Shown here one piece after another: positions 33,801 to 46,900 of a stretch of 64,000 bases of DNA (the first letter of the stretch is position 1; every line of letters begins with the position of its first letter). The position numbers and the translations under genes are program-made. This DNA comes from Membranipora membranacea (lineage: Eukaryota; Bryozoa; Gymnolaemata; Cheilostomatida; Membraniporidae), in assembly GCA_914767715.1 (NCBI GenBank), contig OU612071.1:5020001-5084000 (forward strand), read 5' to 3'. Under the pieces are notes generated by a model, which saw nothing but the letters and a program-made list of their open reading frames with translations, was not told the DNA's origin and ran no database searches.

Positions 33801-36559
33801 TATCATATCTTAAAATGGCTTTGATCTGCGACTATTCATTGTCTGTCAGTCTTAGTTTTCAGGAAGCTAACTGTTGCATCAAAAATAAAAATATTGAAAA
33901 ATTCAGAGTCTGACAGATTACTTCCAAACTCAAATAATTTCAAGGTCCAATTTACATCGTGCAAAGTCCTAAATATTGGCATCCTGCCATTATTTAAAGG
34001 GAACTTATGGCAATTTTAAAATTTAAAATAATTTAACATGGGGCACGTTGGAATTTTTTCGACTCAGCCTAAATGTTTTAGTTGCTTTTGACCCACCTCA
34101 TTTCGCTTTTATCCTACCTAATATGGAAGGGTAACTCGCGCTTTATCAAATCTTAAAATGGCTTTGATCTGCGACTTTTCATTCTCTGTCAGTCTTAGTT
34201 TTCAGGAAGCTAACTCTTGCATCAAAAATAAAAATATTGAAAAATTCAGAGTCTGACAGATTACTTCCAAACTCAAATAAATTCAAGGTCCAATTCACAT
34301 CATGCAAAGTCCTAAATATTGGCATCCTGCAATTATTTGAAGGGAACTTATGGCAATTTGAAAATTCAAAATAATTTAACATGGGGCACGTTGGAATTTT
34401 TTCGGCACAGACTAAATGTTTTAGTTGGTTTAGACCCACCTCATTTCGCTTTTATCCTACTTCAAATGGAAGGGTAACTCGCACTTTATCATATCTTAAA
34501 ATGGCTTTGATCTGCGACTTTCAATTCTCTGTCAGTCTTAGTTTTCAGGAAGCTCACTCTTGCATCCAAAAATAAAATATTGAAAAATTCAAAGTCTGCT
34601 AGATTACGTCCAAACTCGCGCTTTATCATATCTTAAAATGGCTTTGATCTGCGACTTTTCATTCTCTGTCAGTCTTAGTTTTCAGGAAGCTAACTCTTGC
34701 ATCAAAAATAAAAATATTGAAAATTTCAAAGTCTGACAGATTACTTCCAAACTCAAATAATTTCAAGGTCCAATTTACATCATGCAAAATCCTAAATATT
34801 GGGATCCTGCCATTATTTGAAGGGAAATTATGGCAATTTGAAAATTCGTAATAATTAAACATGGGGCACGTTGGAATTTTTTTGGCACAAACTAAGTGTT
34901 TTAGTTGGTTTTGTCCCACCTCATTTCGCTTTTATCCTACTTCTAATGGAAGGGTAACTCGCGCTTTATCATATCTCAAAATGGCTTTGATCTGCGACTT
35001 TTCATTCTCTGTCAGTCTTAGTTTTCAGGAAGCTCACTCTTGCATCAAAATATAAAATATTGAAAAATTCAAAGTCTGTTAGATAACTTCCAAACTCAAA
35101 TCAGTTCAAGGCCAAATTTACGTCGTGCAAATTCCTTAACATGGGCATCTTGCCATTATTTGAAGGGAACTTATGGCAATTTGAAATTTCAAAATAATTT
35201 AACATTGGGCACGTTGGAATTTATTCGGCACAGACTAAATGTTTTAGTTGGTTTTGTCCCACCTCATTTCGCTTTTATCCTACTTCAAATGGAAGGGCAA
35301 CTCGCGCTTTATCAAATCTTAAAATGGCTTTGATCTGCGACTTTTCATTCTCTGTCAGTCTTAGTTTTCAGGAAGTTCACTCTTGCATCAAAAAATAAAA
35401 TATTGAAAAATTCAAAGTCTGACAGATTACTTCCAAACTCAAATAAATTCAAGGTCCAATTCACATCATGCAAAGTCCTAAATATTGGCATCCTGCAATT
35501 ATTTGAAGGGAACTTATGGCAATTTGAAAATTCAAAATAATTTAACATGGGGCACGTTGGAATTTTTTCGGCACAGACTAAATGTTTTAGTTGGTTTAGA
35601 CCCACCTCATTTCGCTTTTATCCTACTTCAAATGGAAGGGTAACTCGCACTTTATCATATCTTAAAATGGCTTTGATCTGCGACTTTCAATTCTCTGTCA
35701 GTCTTAGTTTTCAGGAAGCTCACTCTTGCATCCAAAAATAAAATATTGAAAAATTCAAAGTCTGCTAGATTACGTCCAAACTCAAATAAATCCAAGGTCC
35801 AATTTACATCATGCAAAATCCTAAATATTGGCATCCTGCCATTATTTGAAGGGAAATTATGGCAATTTGAAATTTCAAAATAATTTAACATGGGGCACGT
35901 TGGAATTTTTTCGGCACAGACTAAATGTTTTAGTTGGTTTTGTCCCACCTCATTTCGCTTTTATCCTACTTCAAATGGAAGGGTAACTCGCACTTTATCA
36001 TATCTTAAAATGGCTTTGATCTGCGACTTTCAATTCTCTGTCAGTCTTAGTTTTCAGGAAGCTCACTCTTGCATCAAAAAATAAAATATTGAAAAATTCA
36101 AAGTCTGTTAGATAACTTCCAAACTCAAATCAATTCAAGGTCCAATTTACATCATGCAAAATCCTTGACATGGGCATCTTGCCATCATTTGAAGGGAACT
36201 TATGGCAATTTGAAATTTCAAAATAATTTAACATGGGGCACGTTGGAATTTTTTCGGCACAGACTAAATGTTTTAGTTGGTTTTGTCCCACCTTATTTCG
36301 CTTTATCCTACTTCAAATGGAAGGGTAACTCGCACTTTATCATATCTTAAAATGGCTTTGATCTGCGACTTTCAATTCTCTGTCAGTCTTAGTTTTCAGG
36401 AAGCTCACTCTCGCATCAAAAAATAAACTATTGAAAAATTCAAAGTCTGTTAGATAACTTCCAAACTCAAATCAATTCAAGGTCCAATTTACATAATGCA
36501 AAATCCTTGACATGGGCATCTTGCCATCATTTGAAGGGAACTTATGGCAATTTGAAATT
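30817..36559 (+). repeat. 343-bp satellite array, block 2
   Basis: About 17 monomers in the same orientation as block 1, resuming in exact phase after the transposon. Near 34610-34625 a junction CCAAACTCGCGCTTTATC joins two distant monomer positions through the shared CAAACTCGC/AACTCGC, giving a 480-bp instead of 343-bp step (34179 to 34659). The block ends abruptly at TTTGAAATT against the gene fragment. Confidence 0.95.
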
Positions 36560-37918
36560 GAAGAGCCCAGCGCTAAAAGTGCTCAAGTCACACTAAAGCA
36601 ATTTGCGGTAACAGCTCATTAAATATTCGAAGTAGGCGTGAAACCTATGTGGTGGTGATCCATCATTTCCTTTGTACCCAATGCAAGTATGATATGATAG
36701 CTAACATATAATATCTGTTTAAAGACATTCATGATGATAATCTCGGATTAATAGATTAATCTGATTTCGGACTTAGGTACTTTTTGGTCAGATTCGGGAC
36801 TTGTGCACTTTTAGCATAAAAAAGTTCATACACATAGAATCCTTTAGAGATAAAAAATACTGTTTTAGTTTATGATAATATGAATGTGATTATTGTATTA
36901 TGTTTTAAGATGAAAGAATACCTTGCTATCAACTAGATAAGATATACTGCATAGTTTTTTTACCAGAAAAAAATTATATATTAGACAGAAAAAATTCGTT
37001 AAAACAATAATATCAGCATGGGTCAAGGCTTGATCGGTTAACAATCCACAACAAGCAAAACTCACTACTCCACATCATTTTCATCATGGTCTGCGTCACC
37101 ACCTGGTCTTAGATTTGAATAAAACTTAGCCTCAGGTGGGAGTGTAACATGAGAGAGCAGGGCAATAACATCATCATATTTTTTTTGTTTTATGGGCAAG
37201 AAAGTGTCTGCTGCGTATGCCCGTCTGAGATTGCTCGGATTAGACAGACTTGCCATCTTCTGACCACGTTTAAGAATATTCACTTGGGCGTCACATGTAG
37301 CGGTCATGGCTACTCTACTTTTTACTGAACCTTGTTTGAAGGTAATGCCTCTAAAGGCGCTGATGCCGGTGATGGCTTTCACAACTGGGTCGTAGGCTGA
37401 TTTATAGTCCATCACCGTCACAACTGGTGTGGTGGCTGTTAGCATGCTGTCTGTAAGGGGATGCTCCACATATATGATGTTGAATGGGTTTCCTTGATTG
37501 TGTTCCTGATGAGATTCACCAATTCTGAAGGGAGAGTGACCTTGTCCTTTTTCCTCCTTCGTTTCTCTATTCGTCCAAAGTCTCTAAAAAAAACCAAAAT
37601 CTGGTGTAAAATATCTTTCTTGTGATACGCATGGTCACCCCTAGTATTCGGTAATGTAAGAGAGTGACACTTACCTATCGCAAGGCATCCTGCTGTGACC
37701 AGGAAGGGGAATATTTTATCTCTATCTCTGTTAGCTTGAACCTACGGCTATTCACTAAACCAACCAGATATGCGTAGAGGTACCTGTTGAAGAAAGAAAC
37801 ATTGATTAAAAACAAACTACTGACAAAAATTCAATGTAAACCATTGTACAAGGATGTAGGTTCTTACTACATTTGGGTGATGAAGCCTACTAAAACATGA
37901 AGCCATCTATCCATGATT
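36560..37918 (-). pseudogene. Captured, broken gene fragment in the satellite (copy 1)
   Basis: This 1.36-kb non-satellite insert carries parts of an intron-containing gene on the minus strand. The last exon is 37065-37583; a middle exon is 37675-37783, bordered by TTCTTCAACAG and GTAAGTG; the remnant of another exon is about 37871-37918 (MDRWLHVLVGFITQ), cut off by satellite. The middle exon frame (YLYAYLVGLVNSRRF) runs into TAG exactly at its donor, so the simple joining carries a stop. An alternative frame of that exon (RDKIFPFLVTAGCLAI) is also open. The 5' part of the gene is missing. There are no inverted termini or target duplication. Satellite phase differs on the two sides, which suggests capture by recombination rather than transposition. 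Confidence 0.6.
37065..37583 (-). pseudogene. Terminal exon of an unrecognised protein (copy 1)
   Basis: A long T-rich tract and TAG acceptor at 37584-37586 precede a 172-codon open frame ending at TAG (37065-37067). It contains GHSPFRIGESHQEH, NPFNIIYVEHPLTDSM, VTVMDYKSAYDPVVKAITGI, NILKRGQKMASLSNPSNL and an acidic tail GGDADHDENDVE. Composition and length clearly differ from the satellite frames and support real coding origin. The C-terminal pattern (a polar lysine-rich helix, a hydrophobic helix LPPEAKFY, then an acidic end) reminds me of tails of invertebrate transposon-associated hypothetical proteins, but I cannot name a family. A second frame over the first about 140 bases (DFGRIEKRRRKKDKVTLPSE) also looks coding, so a frameshift is possible. 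Confidence 0.55.
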
Positions 37919-40900
37919 ACTGAGAGATTACTTCCAAACTCAAATAATTTCAAGGTCCAATTTACATCATGCAAAATCCTAAATATTGGGATCCTGCCAT
38001 TATTTGAAGGGAACTTGTGGCAATTTGAAATTTCAAAATAATTAAACATGCGGCACGTTGGGATTTTTACGGCTCTGATTAATTGTTTTATTTGCTTTTG
38101 TCCCATCTCATTTCGCTTTTATCCTACTTCATATGGAAGGGCAACTCACGCTCTATCATAACTTAAAATGGCTTGGATCTGCAACTAATTATTCTCTGCC
38201 AGTCTCAGTTGTAAGGAGGCTCACTCTTGCATCAAAAAAAAAAATATTGAAAAATTCAAAGTATGTTAGATTACTTCCATACTTAAATCAATTCAAGGCC
38301 CAATTTACGTCAGGCAAACCACTAGAGTTGGGCATCCTGACATTATTTGAAGGGAAGTTATGGCAACTTGAAATTTCAAAATAATTTAACATGGGGCATG
38401 TTGGGATTTTTAAGTCTCAGATTAAATGATTTATTTGCTTTTGTCCCACCTCATTTCGCTTTTATCCTACTTAATATGGAAGGGCAACTTGCGCTTTATC
38501 ATATCTTAATATGGGTTTGATCTGTGACTATTCATTCTCTGTCAGTCTCACTTTTAAGGAGGCTCACTCTTGCATCAAAAAATAAAATATTGAAAAATTC
38601 AAAGTATAATAGATTACTTCCAAACTCAAATCAATTCAAGGCCCAATTGACGTCATGCAAATTCTTAGAAATGGGCATCATGCCATTATTTAAAGGGAAC
38701 TAATGGCTATTTGGAATTTCAAAATTATTTAACATTGGGCACGTTGGGATTTTTATAGCTCACATTAATTGTTTTATTTGCTTTTGTCCCTCCGCATTTC
38801 GCTTTTATCTTGCTTCATATGAAAGGGCAACTCCCGTTCTATCATATCCGAAAATGGCTTGGATCAGCGACTATTCATTTGCTGCCAATCTCAGTTGTAA
38901 GGAGGCTCACTCTTGCATCAAAAACTAAAATATTGAAAATACAAAGTCTGTTAGATTACTTCGAAACTCAGTTCATTTCAAGGCGCAAATTATGTCATGC
39001 AAACTACTAGTTATGGGCATCCTGACATTTTTTGAAGGGAACTTATGGCAATTTGAAATTTTAAAGAATTTAACATGGGGCACATTGGGATTTTTACGGC
39101 TCTGATTAAATGTTTTATTTGCTTTTGTCCCACCTCGTTTCGCAATTATCCTACTTCATATGGAGGGGCAACTCGTGCTCTATCATATTTTAAAATAGCT
39201 TTGATCCGCGCCTCTTCATTCTCTGCAAGTCACAGTTGTAAGGAGGCTCACTCTTGCATCAAAAAATAAAATATTGAAAAATTCAAAGTCTGCTAGACTA
39301 TTTTCAAACCCAAATCATTGCAAGGCCCAATTTACGTCAGGCAAACCACTAGATATGGGCATCCTGACATTATTTGAAGGGAACTTATGGCAACTTGAAA
39401 TTTCAAAATAATTTAACATGGGGCACATTGGAATTGTTTCGGCACAGACTAAACGTTTTAGTTGGTTTTGTCCCAACTCATTTCGCTTTTATCCTACTTC
39501 AAATGGAAGGGTAACTCGCGCTTTATCATATCTTAAAATGGCTTTGACCTGCGACTTTTCATTCTCTGTCAGTCTTAGTTTTCAGGAAGCTCACTCCTGC
39601 ATCAAAAAAAGAAATATTAAAAAATTCAAAATCTGTTAGATTACTTCCAAACTCATATAAATTTAAGGCCCAATTTACGTCATGCAAATTCCTAAATATG
39701 GACATCCTGTCATTATTTGAAGGGAACTTATGGCAATTTGAAATTTCAAAATAACTTAACATGGGGCACGTTGGAATTTATTCGGCACAGACTAAATGTT
39801 TTAGTTGGTTTTGTCCCACCTCATTTCGCTTTTATCCTACTTCAAATGGAAGGGTAACTCTCGCTTTATCATATCTTAAAATGGCTTTGACCTGCGACTT
39901 TTCATTCTCTGTCAGTCTTAGTTTTCAGGAAGCTCACTCCTGCATGAAAAAATGAAATATTAAAAAATTCAAAATCTGTTAGATTACTTCCAAACTCATA
40001 TAAATTTAAGGCCCAATTTACATCATGCTAATTCCTAAATATGGACATCCTGTCATTATTTGAAGGGAACTTATGGCAATTTGAAATTTCAAAATAACTT
40101 AACATGGGTCCTGTTGGAATTTATTCGGCACGACTAAATGTTTTAGTTGGTTTTGTCCCACCTCATTGCGCTTTTATCCTACTTCAAATGGAAGGGTAAC
40201 TCGCGCTTTATCATATCTTAAAATGGCATTGATCTGCGATTTTTCATTCTCTGTCAGTCTTAGTTTTCAGGAAGCTTACTCTTGCATCAAAAAATGAAAT
40301 ATTAAAAAATTCAAAATCTGTTAGATTACTTCCAAACTCATATAAATTTAAGGCCCAATTTACATCATGATAAGGCCTAAATATTGGCATCCTGCCATTA
40401 TTTGAAGGGAAATAATGGCAATTTGAAAATCCAAAATAATTTAACATGGGGCACGTTGGTATTCTTTCGGCTCAGACTAATTGTTTTAGTTGCTTTTGAC
40501 CCACCTCATTTCGCTTTTATCCTACTTAATATGGAAGGGTAACTCGCGCTCTATCACATCTTAAAATGGCTTTGACCTGCGACTTTTCATTCTCTGTCAG
40601 TCTTAGTTTTCAGGAAGCTCACTCCTGCATCAAAAAATGAAATATTGAAAAATTCAAAGTATGTTAGATTACTTCCAAACTGAAATAATTTCAAGGTTCA
40701 ATTTACGTCATGCAAATTCCTAAATATGGACATCCTGCCGTTATTTGAAGGGAACTTATGGCAATTTGAAATTTCAAAATAATTTAACATGGGGCACGTT
40801 GGAATTTTTTCGGCACAGACTAAATGTTTTAGTTGGTTTTGTCCCACCTCATTTCGCTTTTATCCTACTTCAAATGGAAGCGTAACTCGCGCTTTATCAT

Positions 40901-43900
40901 ATCTTAAAATGGCTTTGATCTGCGATTTTTCATTCTCTGTCAGTCTTAGTTTTCAGGAAACTCACTCTTGCATCAAAAAATAAAATATTGAAAAACTCAA
41001 AGTCTGACTGATTACTTCCAAACTCAAATAAATTCAAGGTCCAATTTACATCATGATAAGGCCTAAATATTGGCATCCTGCCATTATTCGAAGGGAACTT
41101 ATGGCAATTTGAAAATTCAAAATAATTTAACATGGGGCACGTTGGAATTTTTTCGGCTCAGACTAAATGTTTTAGTTCCTTTTGACCCAACTCCTTTCGC
41201 TTTTATCCTACCTAATATGGAAGGGTAACTCGCGCTCTATCATATCTTAAAATGGCTTTGATCTGCGACTTTTCATTTTTTGTCAGTGTTAGTTTTCAGG
41301 AAGCTCACTCCTGCATCAAAAAATGAAATATTAAAAAATTCAAAGACCGTTAGATTGCTTCCAAACTCATATAAATTTAAGGCCCAATTTATGTCATGCA
41401 AATTCCTGAATATGGACATCCTGCCATTATTTGAAGGGAAATTATGGCTATTTGAAATTTCAAAATATTTCAACATAAGGCACGTCGGAATATTTTCGGC
41501 CCAGATTAAATCTTTTATTCGCTTTTGCTCCACCTCATTTCGCTTTACATCATGCAAAATCCTGAATATTGGCATCCTGCCATTATTTGAAGGGAATATA
41601 TGGCAATTTGAAATTTTAAAATAATTTATTATGGGGCACGTTGGACTTTTTTCGGCACAGACTAAATATTTTAGTTGGTTTTGTCCCACCTCATTTCGCT
41701 TTTATCCTACTTCAAATGGAAGGGCAACTCACGCTTTATCATATCTCAAAATGGCTTTGATCTGCGACTTTTCATTTTTTGTCAGTGTTAATTTTCAGGA
41801 AGCTCACTCCTGCATCAAAAAATGAAATATTAAAAAATTCAAAGACCGTTAGATTGCTTCCAAACTCATATAAATTTAAGGCCCAATTTATGTCATGCAA
41901 ATTCCTGAATATGGACATCCTGCCATTATTTGAAGGGAAATTATGGCTATTTGAAATTTCAAAATATTTCAACATAAGGCACGTCGGAATATTTTCGGCC
42001 CAGATTAAATCTTTTATTCGCTTTTGCTCCACCTCATTTCGCTTTACATCATGCAAAATCCTGAATATTGGCATCCTGCCATTATTTGAAGGGAATATAT
42101 GGCAATTTGAAATTTTAAAATAATTTATTATGGGGCACGTTGGACTTTTTTCGGCACAGACTAAATATTTTAGTTGGTTTTGTCCCACCTCATTTCGCTT
42201 TTATCCTACTTCAAATGGAAGGGCAACTCACGCTTTATCATATCTCAAAATGGCTTTGATCTGCGACTTTTCATTCTCTGTAAGTCTTAGTTTTTAGGAA
42301 GCTCACTCTTGCATCAAAAAATCAATTATAATTCCAAGTCTGACAGATTATTTCCAAAACGAAATAATTTGAAGGTCCAATTTATATCATGCAAAATCCT
42401 GAATATTGGCATCCTGCCATTATTTGAAGGGAACATATGGCAATTTGAAATTTTAAAATAATTTATTATGGGGCACGTTGGACTTTTTTCGGCACAGACT
42501 AAATATTTTAGTTGGTTTTGTCCCACCTCATTTCGCATTTATCCTACTTCAAATGGAAGGGCAACTCACGCTTTATCATATCTCAAAATGGCTTTGATCT
42601 GCGACTTTTCATTCTCTGTCAGTCTTAGTTTTTAGGAAGCTCACTCTTGCATCAAAAAATCAATTATTGAAAAATTCAAAGTCTGACAGATTACTTCCAA
42701 AACGAAATAATTTGAAGGTCCAATTTACATCATGCAAAGTCCTAAGTATTGGCATCCTGCCATTATTTGAAGGGAAATAATGGCAATTTGAAAATCCAAA
42801 ATCATTTAACATGGGGCACGTTGGAATTTTTTCGGCTCAGACTAAATGTTTTAGTTGCTTTTGACCCAACTCCTTTCGCTTTTATCCTACCTAATATGGA
42901 AGGGTAACTCGCGCTCTATCACATCCTAAAATGGCTTTGACCTGCGACTTTTCATTCTCTGTCAGTCTTAGTTTTCAGGAAGCTCACTCCTGCATCAAAA
43001 AATGAAATATTAAAAAATTCAAAATCTGACAGATTACTTCCAAACTGAAATAATTTCAAAGTCCAATTTACATCATGCAAAATCCTAAATATTGGCATCC
43101 TGCCATTATTCGAAGGGAACTTATGGCAATTTGAAAATTCAAAATAATGTAACATTGGGCACGCTGGAATTGTTTCGGCTCAGACTAAATGTTTTGGTTG
43201 CTTTTGACCCACCTCATTTCTCTTTTATCCTACTTAATATGGAAGGGTAACTCGCGCTCTATCACATCTTAAAATTGCTTTAATCTGCAACTATCCATTC
43301 TCTGTCAGTCTCAGTTTTAAGGAGGCTCACACTTGCATCAAAAAATAAAATATTAAAAAATTCAAAGACTGTTAGATTACTTCCAAACTCATATAAATTT
43401 AAGGCCCAATTTATGTCATGCAAATCCCTAAATATGGACATCCTGCCATTATTTGAATGGAACTTATGGCAATTTGAAATTTCAACATATTTCAACATAA
43501 GGCACGTTGGAATTTTTTCGGCCCAGATTAAATCTTTTATTCGCTTTTGATCCACCTCATTTCGCTTTACATCATGCAAAATCCTAAATATTGGCATCCT
43601 GCCATTATTTGAAGGGAAATAATGGCAATTTGAAAATCCAAAATAATTTAACATGGGGCACGTTGGAATTTTATTCGGCTCAGACTAAATGTTTTAGTTG
43701 CTTTTGACCCAACTCCTTTCGCTTTTATCCTACCTGATATGGAAGGGTAACTCGCGCTCTATCACATCTTAAAATGGCTTTGACCTGCGACGTTTCATTC
43801 TCTGTCAGTCTTAGTTTTCAGGAAGGTCACTCCTGCATCAAAAAATGAAATATTAAAAAATTCAAAATCTGTTAGATTCCTTCCAAACTCATATAAATTT

Positions 43901-46900
43901 AAGGCCCAATTTACGTCATGCAAATTCCTAAATATGGACATCCTGCCATTATTTGAAGGGAACTTATGGCAATTTGGAATTTCAAAATAATTTAACATGG
44001 GGCACGTTGGAATTTTTTCGGCACAGACAAAATGTTTTAGTTGGTTTTGTCCCACCTCATTTCGCTTTTATCCTACTTTAAATGGAAGGTTAACTCGAGC
44101 TTTATCATATATTAAAATAGCTTTGATCTGCAACTTTTCATTCTCTGTCAGTCTTAGTTTTCAGGAAGCTCACTCCTGCATCAAAAAATGAAATATTAAA
44201 AAATTCAAAGACTGTCAGATTACTTCCAAACTCATATAAATTTAAGGCCCAATTTATGTCATGCAAATTCCTAAATATGGACATCCTGCCATTATTTGAA
44301 GGGAACTTATGGCAATTTGAAATTTCAAAATAATTTAACATGGGGCACGTTGGAATTTTTTCGGCACAGACTAAATGTTTTAGTTGGTTTTGTCCCACCT
44401 CATTTCGCTTATATCCTACTTCAAATGGAAGGTTAACTCGCGCTTTATCATATCTTAAAATGGCGTTGATCTGCGACTTTTCATTCTCTGTCAGTCTTAG
44501 TTTTTAGGAAGCTCACTCTTGCATAAAAAAATCAATTATTGAAAAATTCAAAATCTGACAGATTACTTCCAAAGCGAAAAAATTTCAAGGTCCAATTTAC
44601 ATCATGCGAAATCCTAAATATTGGCAGCATGCCATTATTTGGAGGGAAATTATGGCAATTTGAAATTTCAAAATAATTTAACATGGGGCACGTTGGAATT
44701 TTTTCGGCTCAGACTAATTGTTTTAGTTGCTTTTGACCCACCTCATTTCGCTTTTATCCTACTTAATATGGAAGGGTAACTCGCGCTTTATCATATCTTA
44801 AAATGGCTTTGACCTGCGACTTTTCATTCTCTGTCAGTCTTAGTTTTCAGGAAGCTCACTCCTGCATCAAAAAATGAAACATTAAAAAATTCAAAATCTG
44901 TTAGATTACTTCCAAACTCATATAAATTTAAGGCCCAATTTACGTCATGCAAATTCCTAAATATGGACATCCTGCCATTATTTGAAGAGAACTTATGGCA
45001 ATTTGAAATTTTAAAATAATTTAACATTGGGCACGTTGGAAGTTTTTCGGCACAGACTAAATGTTTTAGTTGGTTTTGTCCCACCCCATTTCGCTTTTAT
45101 CCTACTTCAAATGGAAGGTTAACTCGCGCTTTATCATATCTTAAAATGGCTTTGATCTGCGACTTTTCATTCTCTGTCAGTCTTAGTTTTTAGGAAGCTC
45201 ACTCTTGCATAAAAAAATGAAATATTAAAAAATTCAAAATCTGACGGATTACTTCCAAACTGAAATAATTTCAAAGTCCAATTTACATCATGCAAAATCC
45301 TAAATATTGGCATCCTGCCATTATTCGAAGGGAACTTATGGATGGCAATTTGAAATTTTAAAATAATTTAAAATGGGGCACGTTGGAATTTTTTCGGCAC
45401 GGACTAAATGTTTCAGTTGGTTTTGTCCCACCTCATTTCGCTTTTATCCTACCTCAAATGGAAGGGTAACTTGCGCTTTATCATATCTTAAAACGGCATT
45501 GATCTGCGACATTTCATTCTCTGTCAGTCTTAGCTTTAAGGAACCTCACTCTTGCTCAAAAAAATAAAATATTGAAAAATTCAAAGTCCGACAGATTACT
45601 TCCAAACTCAAATAAATTCAAGGTCCAAATTACATTATGCAAAATCCTAAATATTGGCATCCTGCCATTATTTGAAGGGAACTTATGGCAATTTGAAATT
45701 TCAAAATAATTTAACATGGGGCACGTTGGAATTTTTTCGGCACGGACTAAATGTTTTAGTTGGTTTTTGTCCCACCTCATTTCGCTTTTATCCTACCTCA
45801 AATGGAAGGGTAACTTGCGCTTTATCATATCTTAAAATGGCATTGATCTGCGACATTTCATTCTCTGTCAGTCTTAGTTTTAAGGAAGCTCACTCTTGCA
45901 TCAAAAAATGAAATATTGAAAAATTCAAAGTCTGACAGATTACTTTTAAACTCAAATAAATTCAAGGTCCAATTTACATCATGCAAAATCCTAAATATTG
46001 GCATCCTGCCATTATACGAAGGGAAATTATGGCAATTTGAAAATTCAAAATAATTTAACATGGGGCACGTTGGAATTTTTTCGGCACAGACTAAATGTTT
46101 TAGTTGCTATTGACCCACCTCATTTCGCTTTTATCCTACTTTATATGGAAGGGTAACTCGCGCTTTATCATATCTTAAAATGGCTTTGACCTGCGACTTT
46201 TCATTCTCTGTCAGTCTTAGTTTTCAGGAAGCTCACTCCTGCATCCAAAAATGAAATATTAAAAAATTCAAAATCTGTTAGATTACTTCCAAACTCATAT
46301 AAATTTAAGGCCCAATTTACGTCATGCAAATTCCCAAATATGGACATCCTGCCATTATTTGAAGGGAACTTATGGCAATTTGAAATTTCAAAATAATTTA
46401 ACATGGGGCACGTTGGAATTTTTTCGGCACAGACTAAATGTTTTAGTTGGTTTTGTTCCACCTCATTTCGCTTATATCCTACTTCAAATGGGAGGGTAAC
46501 TCGCGCTTTATCATATCTTAAAATGGCTTTGATCTGCGAATTTCAATTCTCTGTCAGTCTTAGTTTTCAGGAAGCTCACTCTTGCATCAAAAAATAAAAT
46601 ATCGAAAAATTCAAAGTCTGTTAGATAACTTCCAAACTCAAATAAATTCAAGGCCAAATTTACGTCGTGCAAATTCCTTAACATGGGCATCTTGCCAATA
46701 TTTGAAGGGAACTTATGGCAATTTGAAATTTCAAAATATTTATACATGGGGCACGTTGGAATTTTTTCGGCACAGACTAAGTGTTTTAGTTGGTTTTGTC
46801 CCACCTCATTTCGCTTTTATCCTACTTCAAATGGAAGGGCAACTCGCGCTTTTTCAAATCTTAAAATGGCTTTGATCTGCGGCTTTTCATTCTCTGTCAG

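Larger units (their letters stand above)
18230..42899 (+). repeat. Large segmental duplication, copy 1
   Basis: Matches 46480-64000 in the same direction in colinear pieces with offsets of 28250 (18.23-20.6 kb), 26190 (22.76-24.6 kb), 25162 (25.84-27.28 kb), 19915-19916 (32.46-40.3 kb) and 21101 (40.24-42.9 kb). Each change of offset equals whole monomers or composite units, except for the 3.5-kb transposon present only here. Over the gene fragment the copies differ by about one base. The copy is therefore recent. Confidence 0.85.
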
